This document shows positions 19,184 to 26,988 of a stretch of DNA of 64,000 nt, in pieces (the stretch's first letter is position 1; each line of letters starts with the position of its first letter). The DNA comes from Eubacterium sp. (lineage in GTDB: Bacteria; Bacillota; Clostridia; Lachnospirales; Lachnospiraceae), in the NCBI GenBank assembly GCA_017430325.1, contig JAFRNE010000035.1:84794-148793 (forward strand), written 5' to 3'. Both the position numbers and the translations under genes were made by a program. Under the pieces are notes generated by a model. It saw nothing but the letters and a program-made list of their open reading frames with translations. It did not search any database and was not told where the DNA came from.

Positions 19184-20287
19184 CTACCATTTCATATCTA
19201 TCTTCAGATATTTGATCATTGCAGTGTATATAAATAAAAATGCGGGGAAGAGTCTTATGGCATAAAAAAACCTCACTGTCAGCAGTTTCAGATTGCTTCC
19301 CTTGTGCGAAAGTGTGTAACGAAGCTTTATATATCTGTTACGTCTCCATAATGGGAAAGCTCTGTCCAGCACCATGGTGTTACGAGAGAGCAGTCTATAA
19401 AAATCCTTCTTTCCCGGGCGGTAGAGTCTGTACATCAAGGAAATACCGAGGTGCAGAAAGGCAAGCGCATCCAGATAGGGCAGGAGTTTTCTGTTTCGGC
19501 GTACAAAAACACTTCTCAGCTCCTTCATGGATCTGTAAATATCCGGAACGAGAGATGGATTAATATTGTTGATTATCGAGTCACTCCTGACCATGTAGCA
19601 AATCAGCGGATCCGGGATAAAAGTGATGAGTCCGGCATTCAGGTAAATAAGCTGAGCAAACATCATATCGTCAAGTGCCGGAGGTATGTGGTCAAGACTT
19701 TGCATACCCTTCAAAAGAGAAGCTCTGAATATCTTGTTCCAGGGCGCTGTATTTACCTCAAGCAGCAGGCCTGGATTCTTTTGTATATCAAAACTTCTGT
19801 ATTTAAAACGTGTCATCTCTCGGGAGTAAAGCTTTCCGGTTGGTTCATCGATCCTGTCATATCCGCAGCAGGCAATATCGGCATCAAATTTATACGCCAG
19901 TTCATACAACTTTTTTGCATAGCCCGGCTTAACATAGTCGTCAGAGTCCAGAAATCCGATGTATTCTCCGTGAGAGGCTTGTATGCCGTCCAGTCTGGCC
20001 TTCCATACACCCTCGTTCTGTTTGTCTATGATGACTATTCGTTCACCGTATTTTTCCTTGTAAGTTTTTAATATGGATAGGCAGTTGTCCGGAGAACCGT
20101 CATTTATGCATACGATCTCAAGCTCTGTAAGACTCTGGGAAAGGAGTGAGTCCAGACAGCGCGGGAGATACTTTTCTACTTTATAGCAAGGGACCACGAC
20201 GCTCAGTTTAAATCCCTTATCTGCTTTTGAATCACCGGTAGGTTTATGCTTTGCCGGTAGTGTTTTTTTTGTTCCTTTTTCAGTCAT
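19184..20287 (-). CDS. GT2-family glycosyltransferase
   Basis: This 367-residue family 2 glycosyltransferase has a GT-A fold start at LSVVVPCYKVEKYLPRCLDS (about 28-47), a nucleotide-binding INDGSPDN (61-68) and the metal-binding DSDD motif (114-117). The C-terminal third is basic, with one or two hydrophobic segments near the end that may tether it to the membrane. It most likely adds a sugar to a lipid-linked glycan on the cytoplasmic side. The first 27 residues are a charged extension before the catalytic domain, and a later start is possible but none has a clearer ribosome site. It lies third in the operon, immediately before the oligosaccharyltransferase gene (4-nt gap). Donor sugar and linkage are unknown. 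Confidence 0.87.
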   Translation of the reverse strand: MTEKGTKKTLPAKHKPTGDSKADKGFKLSVVVPCYKVEKYLPRCLDSLLSQSLTELEIVCINDGSPDNCLSILKTYKEKYGERIVIIDKQNEGVWKARLDGIQASHGEYIGFLDSDDYVKPGYAKKLYELAYKFDADIACCGYDRIDEPTGKLYSREMTRFKYRSFDIQKNPGLLLEVNTAPWNKIFRASLLKGMQSLDHIPPALDDMMFAQLIYLNAGLITFIPDPLICYMVRSDSIINNINPSLVPDIYRSMKELRSVFVRRNRKLLPYLDALAFLHLGISLMYRLYRPGKKDFYRLLSRNTMVLDRAFPLWRRNRYIKLRYTLSHKGSNLKLLTVRFFYAIRLFPAFLFIYTAMIKYLKIDMKW

Positions 20288-20334
20288 TGTTCCTGTCCGT
20301 ATGGATTAATGTATATTCTTGGAGTATATGTGGT

Positions 20335-20754
20335 TTATTTTCCAGTGCTTTCTGTACCATCATTCTGTGATGAGAGGTTGGTGCCAACAGCATCCTCTTT
20401 GGAATTATCGCTTACAGTATCTTGTTTGGTTCCCTCGAATAGTGCCAGCCGTTGGGACAGATCCCTGACCTCCTCGTTCAGCTTTGCAATGGTAAGAACC
20501 ATGGAGAAAATGATCATTATCAGAAACAACATACCAAAGAAGAACATCATATTGCTTGGTGTCTTGATTCCGACAACCGAGCAGAGATGAGTGAGTATTC
20601 CCGGGAAGATCGTTAATACACACATGATCAGATCCAGGAAAAGCCAAGGCAGTATGTACCTGATATTCGAGCGCTTCTTTTTCATCATGAACAGCATGAT
20701 GAAGAGAGCGGCTATCCATATTATCAATAAAAATGTTTTGAGTCTTATGCTCAT
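20335..20754 (-). CDS. DUF2304 membrane protein
   Basis: This 139-residue protein fits the DUF2304 family: three hydrophobic helices in the first 90 residues, a basic KKKRSNIRY loop, then a short coiled-coil-like stretch (LNEEVRDLSQRLALFEG) and a hydrophilic Ser/Asp/Thr-rich tail. Members are small membrane partners commonly encoded beside polyprenyl-phosphate glycosyltransferases in envelope-glycan loci; the biochemical role is not established. Here it sits between the DPM1-like glycosyltransferase (30 nt upstream) and the second GT2 (47 nt downstream), which fits that association. Confidence 0.8.
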   Translation of the reverse strand: MSIRLKTFLLIIWIAALFIMLFMMKKKRSNIRYILPWLFLDLIMCVLTIFPGILTHLCSVVGIKTPSNMMFFFGMLFLIMIIFSMVLTIAKLNEEVRDLSQRLALFEGTKQDTVSDNSKEDAVGTNLSSQNDGTESTGK

Positions 20755-20784
20755 TTTATCATCCTCGAAAAAGAAACAGGCAGA

Positions 20785-21528
20785 TCAATCAGTCTGCCTC
20801 AACTCCTGCAACTCGTCGCTTTGCGACACCAAATTGTGCTTACCTCCCAGCATCTGGACAGTGATAGCAGTAGATACCTTCAGCATATAATATATAGATT
20901 TAAAACCTCTGATAGATGAGGTACCGTCAGCGCGTTCGTTCATCTGTACGGGAACCTCAAGTACCCGGCAGCCCGCCTTAAGTATGTGAGTAAGGCTTTC
21001 AGGTTCAGGGTAGTCTGTAGGATAATCAGCAGCAAACAGCCGTATAAGACGTCTGTTGATAAGTCTGAAGCCGGAGGTGGGATCGTATATCCTCTTTCCG
21101 GTATACAAACGTATAAGGTTTGAAAAATACCTTATACCGACTCTGCGTACAGCTGAGGATTGGTACCCCTCTTTTTTTATAAAACGGGAGCCTATTACCA
21201 TATCGGCATCCTTTTCCTTAAGTGCTTTTACCATATCAGGAAGAAAGGATGCATCGTGCTGGCCGTCTCCATCCATCTGTATGGCCAAGTCATAGCCCTC
21301 AGAGAGAGCGTAGCGATAGCCGGTCTGGACCGCGCCGCCTATTCCGAGATTCACAGGCAGGTTAAGTACGGGGATGCCCTCGCGCTGGCACAATTTCAGA
21401 GTATTATCCGTAGAACAGTCGTTTATAACCACATAGTCAAATCCGGCGGGGTTTTCGCTGACACGCCGGGCCACCTGCAATATGTTTTTTTCTTCATTAT
21501 AAGCGGGAATGATTATGAGTCCCCTCAT
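20785..21528 (-). CDS. DPM1/polyprenyl-phosphate sugar synthase-like GT2
   Basis: This 247-residue family 2 glycosyltransferase resembles dolichyl/polyprenyl-phosphate mannose or glucose synthases: IIIPAYNEEKNI at the N-terminus, VINDCSTDNT (34-43), DGDGQHD with the metal site (86-92), GSRFIKKEGY, and the conserved DPTSGFRLINR segment. It has no transmembrane anchor, so a membrane partner such as the DUF2304 protein next door would make sense. It probably charges a lipid carrier with one sugar from a nucleotide sugar, as donor for glycan assembly. It is the first gene of the operon and follows the promoter at 21583-21610. The identity of the sugar cannot be read from sequence. Confidence 0.88.
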   Translation of the reverse strand: MRGLIIIPAYNEEKNILQVARRVSENPAGFDYVVINDCSTDNTLKLCQREGIPVLNLPVNLGIGGAVQTGYRYALSEGYDLAIQMDGDGQHDASFLPDMVKALKEKDADMVIGSRFIKKEGYQSSAVRRVGIRYFSNLIRLYTGKRIYDPTSGFRLINRRLIRLFAADYPTDYPEPESLTHILKAGCRVLEVPVQMNERADGTSSIRGFKSIYYMLKVSTAITVQMLGGKHNLVSQSDELQELRQTD

Positions 21529-21582
21529 AGGTCTCTGACCTCTCTATCCTTTTAACCTTTTTGACGTGTTTTTAACATAAAT

Positions 21583-21621
21583 AGTATAACCTATTTGAAG
21601 CTGCATGTAAAGGTAATGCAG
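21583..21621 (-). promoter_or_regulatory. Promoter of the glycosylation operon with overlapping dyad
   Basis: On the minus strand TTACAT (21605-21610) and TATACT (21583-21588) are 16 bp apart. The -35 region lies in the inverted repeat CTGCAT-n9-ATGCAG (21601-21621), a possible operator. Confidence 0.5.
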
Positions 21622-21628
21622 CCTCGGT

Positions 21629-21691
21629 ATAAGTGCATTATAAGTGTATTTATAAGTGAAAAAGATAAGCTCAAATAAGCCTAAGAATAAG
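21629..21691. repeat. Six helically phased ATAAG repeats in a divergent intergenic region
   Basis: ATAAG occurs at 21629, 21640, 21652, 21665, 21675 and 21687, intervals of 11, 12, 13, 10 and 12 bp. The first three are TATAAGTG in full. The array lies directly upstream of the minus-strand operon promoter and about 20 bp before the -35 box of the surface-protein promoter. It looks like a multi-site activator or bending element serving one or both genes. Confidence 0.6.
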
Positions 21692-21711
21692 TTAAAAAAT
21701 GGACAAAATTA

Positions 21712-21740
21712 TTGATGATAATATCGCATTATGATATAAT
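21712..21740 (+). promoter_or_regulatory. Promoter of the 672-aa surface protein
   Basis: TTGATG (21712-21717) and TATAAT (21735-21740) have a 17-bp spacer. The predicted transcript starts near 21747, so the upstream ATG at 21749 would be leaderless and the ATG at 21815 is preferred. Confidence 0.75.
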
Positions 21741-21814
21741 AATCTCGTATGTTTTTGGTATATGATCGGTTTATACAAAACCGAAGAGGAAGGGAGAAAG
21801 TTAAGGAGGTGACT

Positions 21815-23833
21815 ATGTTTAGATTTTTGTTTAACAGAAGGAATTTAACAAGAATCACAAGGCTTATGCTTTGCAGTTTTCTGATGACATTCTGCATGGC
21901 TTTCACAGTTTGTGCAGAAGATGATAAACAATGGTTAAATATGACATTGGAGGTTGGACAGGAAAGTGATGGAAATAATACGGCCAGCGTTTATGTAACT
22001 GCTGAGCTTTTGGAAGAGGGTAAAACTGCAATAAATGCTACGGGTTATGTGCTTTTTATTATTGAAGATAAAAATAATCCAAATAACAATTATAATGCTA
22101 GCAAGGAGCTCGCAGAGGGATTAGCAGAAATGGATATAACTTCTGTACCGGCGGGGAATTATATATTATCCGCCAACTATTCCGGTGATGATTATTATTT
22201 TTCCTGTGACCAAAATACGACTTTTGAAGTTAAAAATAATGAAAAAATCCTACAAAACATTACTGCTTCCGATGTGACGGCAGCCTACGGTGACACTGAC
22301 AAGAAAGTGAGCGTGAGCGCAACTACTGATGGAGATGGAGCGATCAGCTACGCTGTAAAAGAAGGCAGTGAGGATTATATAGGCGTTGATGCTAAGACCG
22401 GTGCACTAACTATAAAAAAAGTTCCTGCGGATGGTATAGCATATGTAATAGTAACGGCGGCTGAAACTGACAACTGCCAAGAGACAATCGAAGAAGTAAC
22501 AGTTACAATCACTAAGGGAACTGCCGTACCGGCTACTGTAACTGCTAATAATCGCCTACGTGATGGTACTGAGAAACCGTTGGTGACTGTTACAGGCACA
22601 GCAACAGGTGAGGGGATGCAGTACGCGCTCGGCTCAGATGAGAAGACGGAGCCGACTAGTGGATGGGACAAAGCAATTCCTGCAAAGACTGAAGCCGGAA
22701 CCTACTATGTATGGTATAAGGCTGTTGGAAATGAAAACTATAATGACAGTAAGGCGGCTGTAGTAACAGTAACTGTCAGTGCTTCTGTTACGGTTACATT
22801 TGATTCCAATGGTGGCTCTGAAGTTGATTCTCAGGTTATAGATAAGGGCGGTAAGGCGGAAGAGCCGGAAGAACCTACAAAAGGTAAATTAACTTTCATT
22901 GGATGGTTCATCGACCCGACTTTGGAAAACTTATATGATTTTGAAAATGATAAAATAAATTCATTTGATTTTTCTTCAGCTATCGAGAAAGACACAAAAC
23001 TCACTGCAGTATGGACTGCATTTGCGAGAGTAAATACAATAGGCACCGGCAAAGTAAATTATGCTTATGAAGGTGAAGAGAAGGATGATGAATATGATGA
23101 TTCGATTATTCTCAGTGCTATACAGGGAATGGCTGATACCTTCATTCTGACTGCAAAGGCTGACGAAGGAAGCAGTTTTGTTAAGTGGCAGAAAGTAATA
23201 ATAGAAGAGGGTGAAACTCTGGAAGATTCTACGTTTGAGGATTATTCTGAAGACGAGGAGATCACAATTAAGATTACCGAGCCTATAAGTCTTGTGGCTG
23301 TATTTGAAGCAATCGATGAAGATGATAAGGAATACACATCATATGAAAGTGATGCTGAGTGGACTAAGGGAAGTGGTAAGACTCTTATAGTCAGAGCCAA
23401 GGGCAGCAAGAATGATGATGACACTATAAATCATTTCATAGGACTTAAATGCAGCGGCAAGGAGATAGCAAAGAAATATTACAAAACCAAGAAGGGCAGT
23501 GTAATAATCGAGATCGATCCTGAATATCTTGAAACACTTGAGGCCGGAAAGCATGTGCTTACACTCATGTTTGATGATGCTGATGATCTGGATATCGAGT
23601 TTACCGTACTGGCTGCAGAAGAGGATGATTCAAAGGATGATACCTCTAAGGATGCAAAGATTGACGTTGATACAGATACAGCTGACACGGGAAATACAAC
23701 CGGATCAAATACAGATTCTTCTGCTCAGACCGGTGATAACACACAGATACTACTTGCTTTATTTATTATGATCGATTCAGCACTTGCATTGAATTATCTG
23801 ATGATAAAGAAGAGAAAAAGCAGGAAGAACTAA
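21815..23833 (+). CDS. Cell-surface protein with Ig-like, Listeria-Bacteroides repeat and X2-like modules
   Basis: The start at 21815 is chosen because TTAAGGAGGTG lies just before it and the product (672 residues) then opens with a signal peptide (MFRFLFNRRNLTRITRLMLC..., cleavage near VCAED). Beta-rich Ig-like modules follow (about 30-320). Next is a Listeria-Bacteroides repeat (VTFDSNGGSEVDS ... FIGWFIDP ... LTAVW, about 325-405), a beta module (ARVNTIGTGKVNYAYEGEEK), and an X2-like domain (about 505-600) nearly the same as that of the 2382-aa protein. It ends with an acidic linker and a sorting-type tail: SAQTGD, a hydrophobic helix, KKRKSRKN. It should be displayed on the cell wall. The shared C-terminal half and its divergent position next to the glycosylation operon suggest the two surface proteins are handled, and perhaps glycosylated, by the same machinery. 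Confidence 0.88.
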   Translation: MFRFLFNRRNLTRITRLMLCSFLMTFCMAFTVCAEDDKQWLNMTLEVGQESDGNNTASVYVTAELLEEGKTAINATGYVLFIIEDKNNPNNNYNASKELAEGLAEMDITSVPAGNYILSANYSGDDYYFSCDQNTTFEVKNNEKILQNITASDVTAAYGDTDKKVSVSATTDGDGAISYAVKEGSEDYIGVDAKTGALTIKKVPADGIAYVIVTAAETDNCQETIEEVTVTITKGTAVPATVTANNRLRDGTEKPLVTVTGTATGEGMQYALGSDEKTEPTSGWDKAIPAKTEAGTYYVWYKAVGNENYNDSKAAVVTVTVSASVTVTFDSNGGSEVDSQVIDKGGKAEEPEEPTKGKLTFIGWFIDPTLENLYDFENDKINSFDFSSAIEKDTKLTAVWTAFARVNTIGTGKVNYAYEGEEKDDEYDDSIILSAIQGMADTFILTAKADEGSSFVKWQKVIIEEGETLEDSTFEDYSEDEEITIKITEPISLVAVFEAIDEDDKEYTSYESDAEWTKGSGKTLIVRAKGSKNDDDTINHFIGLKCSGKEIAKKYYKTKKGSVIIEIDPEYLETLEAGKHVLTLMFDDADDLDIEFTVLAAEEDDSKDDTSKDAKIDVDTDTADTGNTTGSNTDSSAQTGDNTQILLALFIMIDSALALNYLMIKKRKSRKN

Positions 23834-23847
23834 AAATTAATGTAATT

Positions 23848-23892
23848 GATCCCCCGAACTGCTGAGCGATCAGTGGTCCGGGGGATCTTTTT
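23848..23892 (+). terminator. Terminator of the 672-aa surface protein gene
   Basis: GATCCCCC and GGGGGATC form the stem around an inner CTGA/TCAG stem, followed by CTTTTT. Confidence 0.85.
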
Positions 23893-23936
23893 GAGTTGTG
23901 CAAATAATAGTAGCGGACCTGTCAACTGAAAAGCTA

Positions 23937-23965
23937 TTGATGTTTATACTTAAATAATGTATTAT
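23937..23965 (+). promoter_or_regulatory. Promoter of the 177-aa membrane protein gene
   Basis: TTGATG (23937-23942) and TATTAT (23960-23965) with a 17-bp spacer lie about 85 nt before the start codon. Confidence 0.6.
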
Positions 23966-24049
23966 GATTGCGGAAGGATTTGTAAAGACTCCAATTGAAG
24001 GTTATAAGATTTAACTTTGTGTTATTGAGAGTTAAAGGAGGGCGATACT

Positions 24050-24583
24050 ATGAATAATGATAAAAATACTTTAACCAGATTCTTTGCTGGACTGGCGCTT
24101 ATGATAGTTGGACTTTTCATATTATTCAACAGAGTCCATGTTGGTCCTGCCGGCTGGGGCGGCTGGGGAAGATTTACAATAGGTAATTTCAGTTTTCCAT
24201 CAGGTCTCGTCATAGTACCGTTCATCATCGGTGTTGTATGGATGTTCGGAACCGGTGGAAATCTTGCATCCAAGATATTTACAGCTTTTTCTGTACTGCT
24301 CATACTTGCAGCGATCATAATGAATACAACATTCTGGCTTGACAGAATGACAATGTTTGACTGGATACTTATCCTTGTTATGATCTTCGGCGGTGGCGGA
24401 ATCGTTGCTTCAGTTCTCTTCGGTGAGAAGAAGGAACAGAAGGCAGCTGAGAAAAAGGCTGAGGCAAAAGAAGGAGAGGATCAGGGTGCAGTGGCAGCTG
24501 ATATCAGTCCTTCAAGAATTAAGAATATCGAAGAAGAGCTTGCAGCTCTGAAGAGAACTATCGATAATAATAAACCTGAATAA
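24050..24583 (+). CDS. Small membrane protein of unknown function
   Basis: This 177-residue protein has four hydrophobic helices (about 10-28, 50-68, 75-92 and 103-122) with a Gly/Trp-rich loop (GPAGWGGWGRF) after the first. A cytoplasmic tail rich in Lys/Glu/Ala ends in a short helix (RIKNIEEELAALKRTI). It vaguely resembles LiaF-type or DUF5668-like membrane proteins, but I cannot assign a family with confidence. The start is secured by AAAGGAGGG. It stands alone between the terminator of the surface protein and the ribosomal L10 promoter. Confidence 0.8.
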   Translation: MNNDKNTLTRFFAGLALMIVGLFILFNRVHVGPAGWGGWGRFTIGNFSFPSGLVIVPFIIGVVWMFGTGGNLASKIFTAFSVLLILAAIIMNTTFWLDRMTMFDWILILVMIFGGGGIVASVLFGEKKEQKAAEKKAEAKEGEDQGAVAADISPSRIKNIEEELAALKRTIDNNKPE

Positions 24584-24591
24584 AAAAGTTC

Positions 24592-24641
24592 TTGACAACG
24601 GCAGTTCATCCGTGTTAACCTAGCAAACGATGAACTGCCGT
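24592..24641 (+). promoter_or_regulatory. rplJ promoter region with 13-bp dyad
   Basis: A consensus TTGACA (24592-24597) has a weak TAACCT -10 (24616-24621) at 18 bp. A perfect 13-bp inverted repeat, ACGGCAGTTCATC at 24598-24610 and its complement at 24629-24641, spans the spacer and the start region. If transcription begins further upstream, the dyad would instead be the first helix of the leader RNA. Confidence 0.5.
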
Positions 24642-24761
24642 AGACAGCAGGTGCCGCAAGGCGTAATGAGTTTGACTCCCCTGCCGAGGAAAGAATCGTT
24701 TTTGACTTTGATCAATTATGAATTTTTTATCCCATACGGTATGTATGGGATTTTTCTTTTT
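24636..24761 (+). promoter_or_regulatory. Ribosomal protein L10 leader with attenuator
   Basis: The segment contains the conserved TGCCGTAGACAGCAGGTGCC and CCTGCCGAGGA elements of the Firmicute L10 leader, to which L10(L12)4 binds. A terminator follows: ATCCCATAC (24729-24737) pairs with GTATGGGAT (24743-24751) and is followed by TTTTTCTTTTT. This is the known feedback design for rplJ-rplL. Confidence 0.88.
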
Positions 24762-24802
24762 CGCGCAGTCATTATTATTCTAATAAGGAGGAAGCGAAAG
24801 AT

Positions 24803-25294
24803 ATGGCAAAGGTTGATATTAAAGCACCTATTGTTGACGAGATCAAGGCTACTATCGATGGCGCTGCATCAGTTGTACTTGTTGATTACCTCGGTCTTAC
24901 TGTTGAGCAGGATACGAAGCTTCGTAAGAACCTCAGAGCAGAAGATATCACATATAAGGTATACAAGAATACACTTATCAAGCGTGCAATCGAAGGAACA
25001 GAGTTCGAAAGCCTGTCAAAGGATCTCGAAGGTCCTACAGCTATCGTAGTATCTAAGAAGGATGCAACAGCTCCTGCAAGAGTAATAGCTGATTTTGCTA
25101 AGACAGCAAGCAAGCTTGAGCTTAAGTCTGGTGTTGTTGAAGGTACATACTATGATGCGAATGGTATCCAGGCAATTTCTCAGATCCCATCAAGAGAGGT
25201 ACTTCTTTCAAGACTTCTTGGAAGCTTACAGTCACCAATCGCAAATCTTGCTCGTGTTATCAATCAGGTTGCAGAGCAGAAGGCAGAGGCTTAA
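24803..25294 (+). CDS. rplJ: Ribosomal protein uL10
   Basis: This 163-residue protein matches L10, which forms the base of the ribosomal stalk, binds 23S rRNA and carries L7/L12 dimers through its C-terminal helix. Recognisable stretches include the N-terminal KAPIVDEIKATIDGAASVVL, the VYKNTLIKRA helix and LEGPTAIVV. AAGGAGGAAG precedes the ATG. It is preceded by the L10 leader and followed 71 nt later by rplL. Length is normal for the family. Upstream rplK and rplA are not adjacent here; an unrelated membrane protein lies in their usual place. Confidence 0.97.
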   Translation: MAKVDIKAPIVDEIKATIDGAASVVLVDYLGLTVEQDTKLRKNLRAEDITYKVYKNTLIKRAIEGTEFESLSKDLEGPTAIVVSKKDATAPARVIADFAKTASKLELKSGVVEGTYYDANGIQAISQIPSREVLLSRLLGSLQSPIANLARVINQVAEQKAEA

Positions 25295-25365
25295 TTAGAG
25301 CCTAAAACAATCAGAAATACGGGCAGATGACCCGAAACAATTAATTTAAATCGGAGGATAAAAAA

Positions 25366-25731
25366 ATGACTATTGAAGAATTCGTAGCAGAGATTGATAA
25401 ATTATCAGTTCTTGAGTTAAACGATCTTGTAAAGGCAATCGAGGAGAAGTATGGTGTTTCTGCAGCAGCAGGTGTTGTAGTTGCAGGTCCTGCAGCAGGC
25501 GCAGCTCCAGCTGAGGAGAAGGATTCATTCGACGTTGAGCTTACAGATGTAGGTCCAAACAAGATCAAGGTTATCAAGGTTGTTCGTGAACTTACAGGTC
25601 TCGGACTTAAGGAAGCTAAGGACGCTGTTGAGGGCGCACCAAAGGTACTTAAGGAAGGCGCATCTAAGGCAGAGGCTGATGATATGAAGGCTAAGCTTGA
25701 GGCTGAGGGAGCTAAGATTACTCTTAAGTAG
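25366..25731 (+). CDS. rplL: Ribosomal protein bL12 (L7/L12)
   Basis: This 121-residue protein has the three parts of L7/L12: an N-terminal dimerisation helix ([28 protein letters not shown] split over the first 30 residues), an Ala/Gly/Pro hinge ([19 protein letters not shown]), and the C-terminal factor-binding domain with [20 protein letters not shown]. It recruits translation GTPases such as the EF-G and EF-Tu encoded further right. A terminator follows directly, so the transcript ends here and does not continue into rpoB, which in most bacteria is the next gene. Confidence 0.98.
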   Translation: MTIEEFVAEIDKLSVLELNDLVKAIEEKYGVSAAAGVVVAGPAAGAAPAEEKDSFDVELTDVGPNKIKVIKVVRELTGLGLKEAKDAVEGAPKVLKEGASKAEADDMKAKLEAEGAKITLK

Positions 25732-25753
25732 TTTTAACTATAAGTCATTACTG

Positions 25754-25789
25754 CGGGTATGTATCCTAAGTGATATATGCCCGTTTTTT
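25754..25789 (+). terminator. Terminator after rplL
   Basis: CGGGTAT and ATGCCCG (one G-T pair) form the stem, followed by six Ts. It ends the rplJ-rplL transcript. Confidence 0.8.
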
Positions 25790-25879
25790 ATTTCCACATA
25801 TATTTTAATGCTACTTGCAGTTATCTGAAATAAGTAATAGAATGTATCAAAAAGTAAAGCAGAAAGAAGGAAGCTTAAA

Positions 25880-26905
25880 ATGAAGAAATTAACCAGATTG
25901 GTTGTATGCGTTATGGTATTTATCCTTATGCTCGCAGTTGCCGGATGTGGCAAGAAGAAGGATGAGAATAAGGATGAGAAGACTGAAGAGAAGGCCGAAG
26001 AAGATACAGAGGTGAAGTCGGACGTGACAGTCAGAGTCGGTTCGCTTAAGGGACCTACATCTATCGGTCTCGTTGATATGATGGCAAAGTCTGACGAGGG
26101 AACAACTTCAGGAAAATACACCTTCAAGATCGCAGCTCAGGCTGACGAGATTACAGGCGCTCTTGTTTCAGGAGATATTGATATTGCACTGATACCTGCA
26201 AATGCAGCATCTATCCTCTACAATAAGACAGAGGGTAAGGTTACTGTCATTGATATAAATACACTTGGTGTTCTTTACTGCGTAACAGGAGACGGAAGCA
26301 TCACTTCCGTTGAGGATCTTGCAGGTCATTCTGTTATCTCTATGGGACAGGGAACAACTCCTGAATATGTTCTGAGATACCTTCTTGAGACAGCAGGTGT
26401 TAAGGATTGTGAAGTGATATTTGTTTCTGAGGCTACAGAGGCTGCTGCGCTCCTTAGTGAGGATCCCAATATGATAGCTATACTTCCACAGCCGTTTGTT
26501 ACAGCAGCTACAAAGAAGAATGATAAGCTCAGCGTTGCATTTTCTCTTACAGAGGAGTGGAACAGGCTTTCAGGCGTAAATTCTTTCGTAACAGGTGTTA
26601 CAGTTGTTCGTACTGATTTCCTTAAGGAGCATGAGGATGCAGTTAAGCTCTTCATGGATGAGCATAAGGCAAGTGCGGCGGCTGCAACAGAGAATCTTGA
26701 TGCTACAGCTGAAAAGGTTGCAGAGCTGGGGATAGTAGAGAAGGCAGAGATCGTCAAGCTTGCGATCCCTAACTGCAATATAACCTATGTTGACGGAGCA
26801 GACATGAAGACAGCTATTTCTGATTACCTTACAGTGCTTTATAATATGGCGCCTGAATCAGTTGGCGGAAAGCTTCCGGGAGATGACTTCTATTATTCAA
26901 AATAA
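25880..26905 (+). CDS. NitT/TauT-type ABC transporter substrate-binding lipoprotein
   Basis: This 341-residue lipoprotein has a signal ending in the lipobox LAVAGC (Cys23), an acidic/Lys-rich tether (about 24-48), and an NMT1/ThiY/SsuA-like periplasmic-binding fold: VRVGSLKGPTSIGLVDMM, ALVSGDIDIALIPANAA, DLAGHSVISMGQGTTPEYV, PQPFVTAA. This family delivers nitrate, sulfonates, taurine or thiamine precursors to their ABC permease. The ligand here is not readable from sequence. The permease and ATPase genes follow on the same strand, giving a complete importer. The gene sits inside the region between rplL and rpoB. Confidence 0.9.
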   Translation: MKKLTRLVVCVMVFILMLAVAGCGKKKDENKDEKTEEKAEEDTEVKSDVTVRVGSLKGPTSIGLVDMMAKSDEGTTSGKYTFKIAAQADEITGALVSGDIDIALIPANAASILYNKTEGKVTVIDINTLGVLYCVTGDGSITSVEDLAGHSVISMGQGTTPEYVLRYLLETAGVKDCEVIFVSEATEAAALLSEDPNMIAILPQPFVTAATKKNDKLSVAFSLTEEWNRLSGVNSFVTGVTVVRTDFLKEHEDAVKLFMDEHKASAAAATENLDATAEKVAELGIVEKAEIVKLAIPNCNITYVDGADMKTAISDYLTVLYNMAPESVGGKLPGDDFYYSK

Positions 26906-26988
26906 ATGACCAGACCATCGGTCCGATATTGACGTAAAACACTGATGCAGGCAGTGATCGATGCGTTTAGACCAGAGAAAGAGGCTCT

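Noticed and set aside
21749..21814. A longer N-terminus for the 672-aa surface protein
   Set aside because: The added 22 residues would start at the transcript 5' end without a ribosome site and would spoil the signal peptide.
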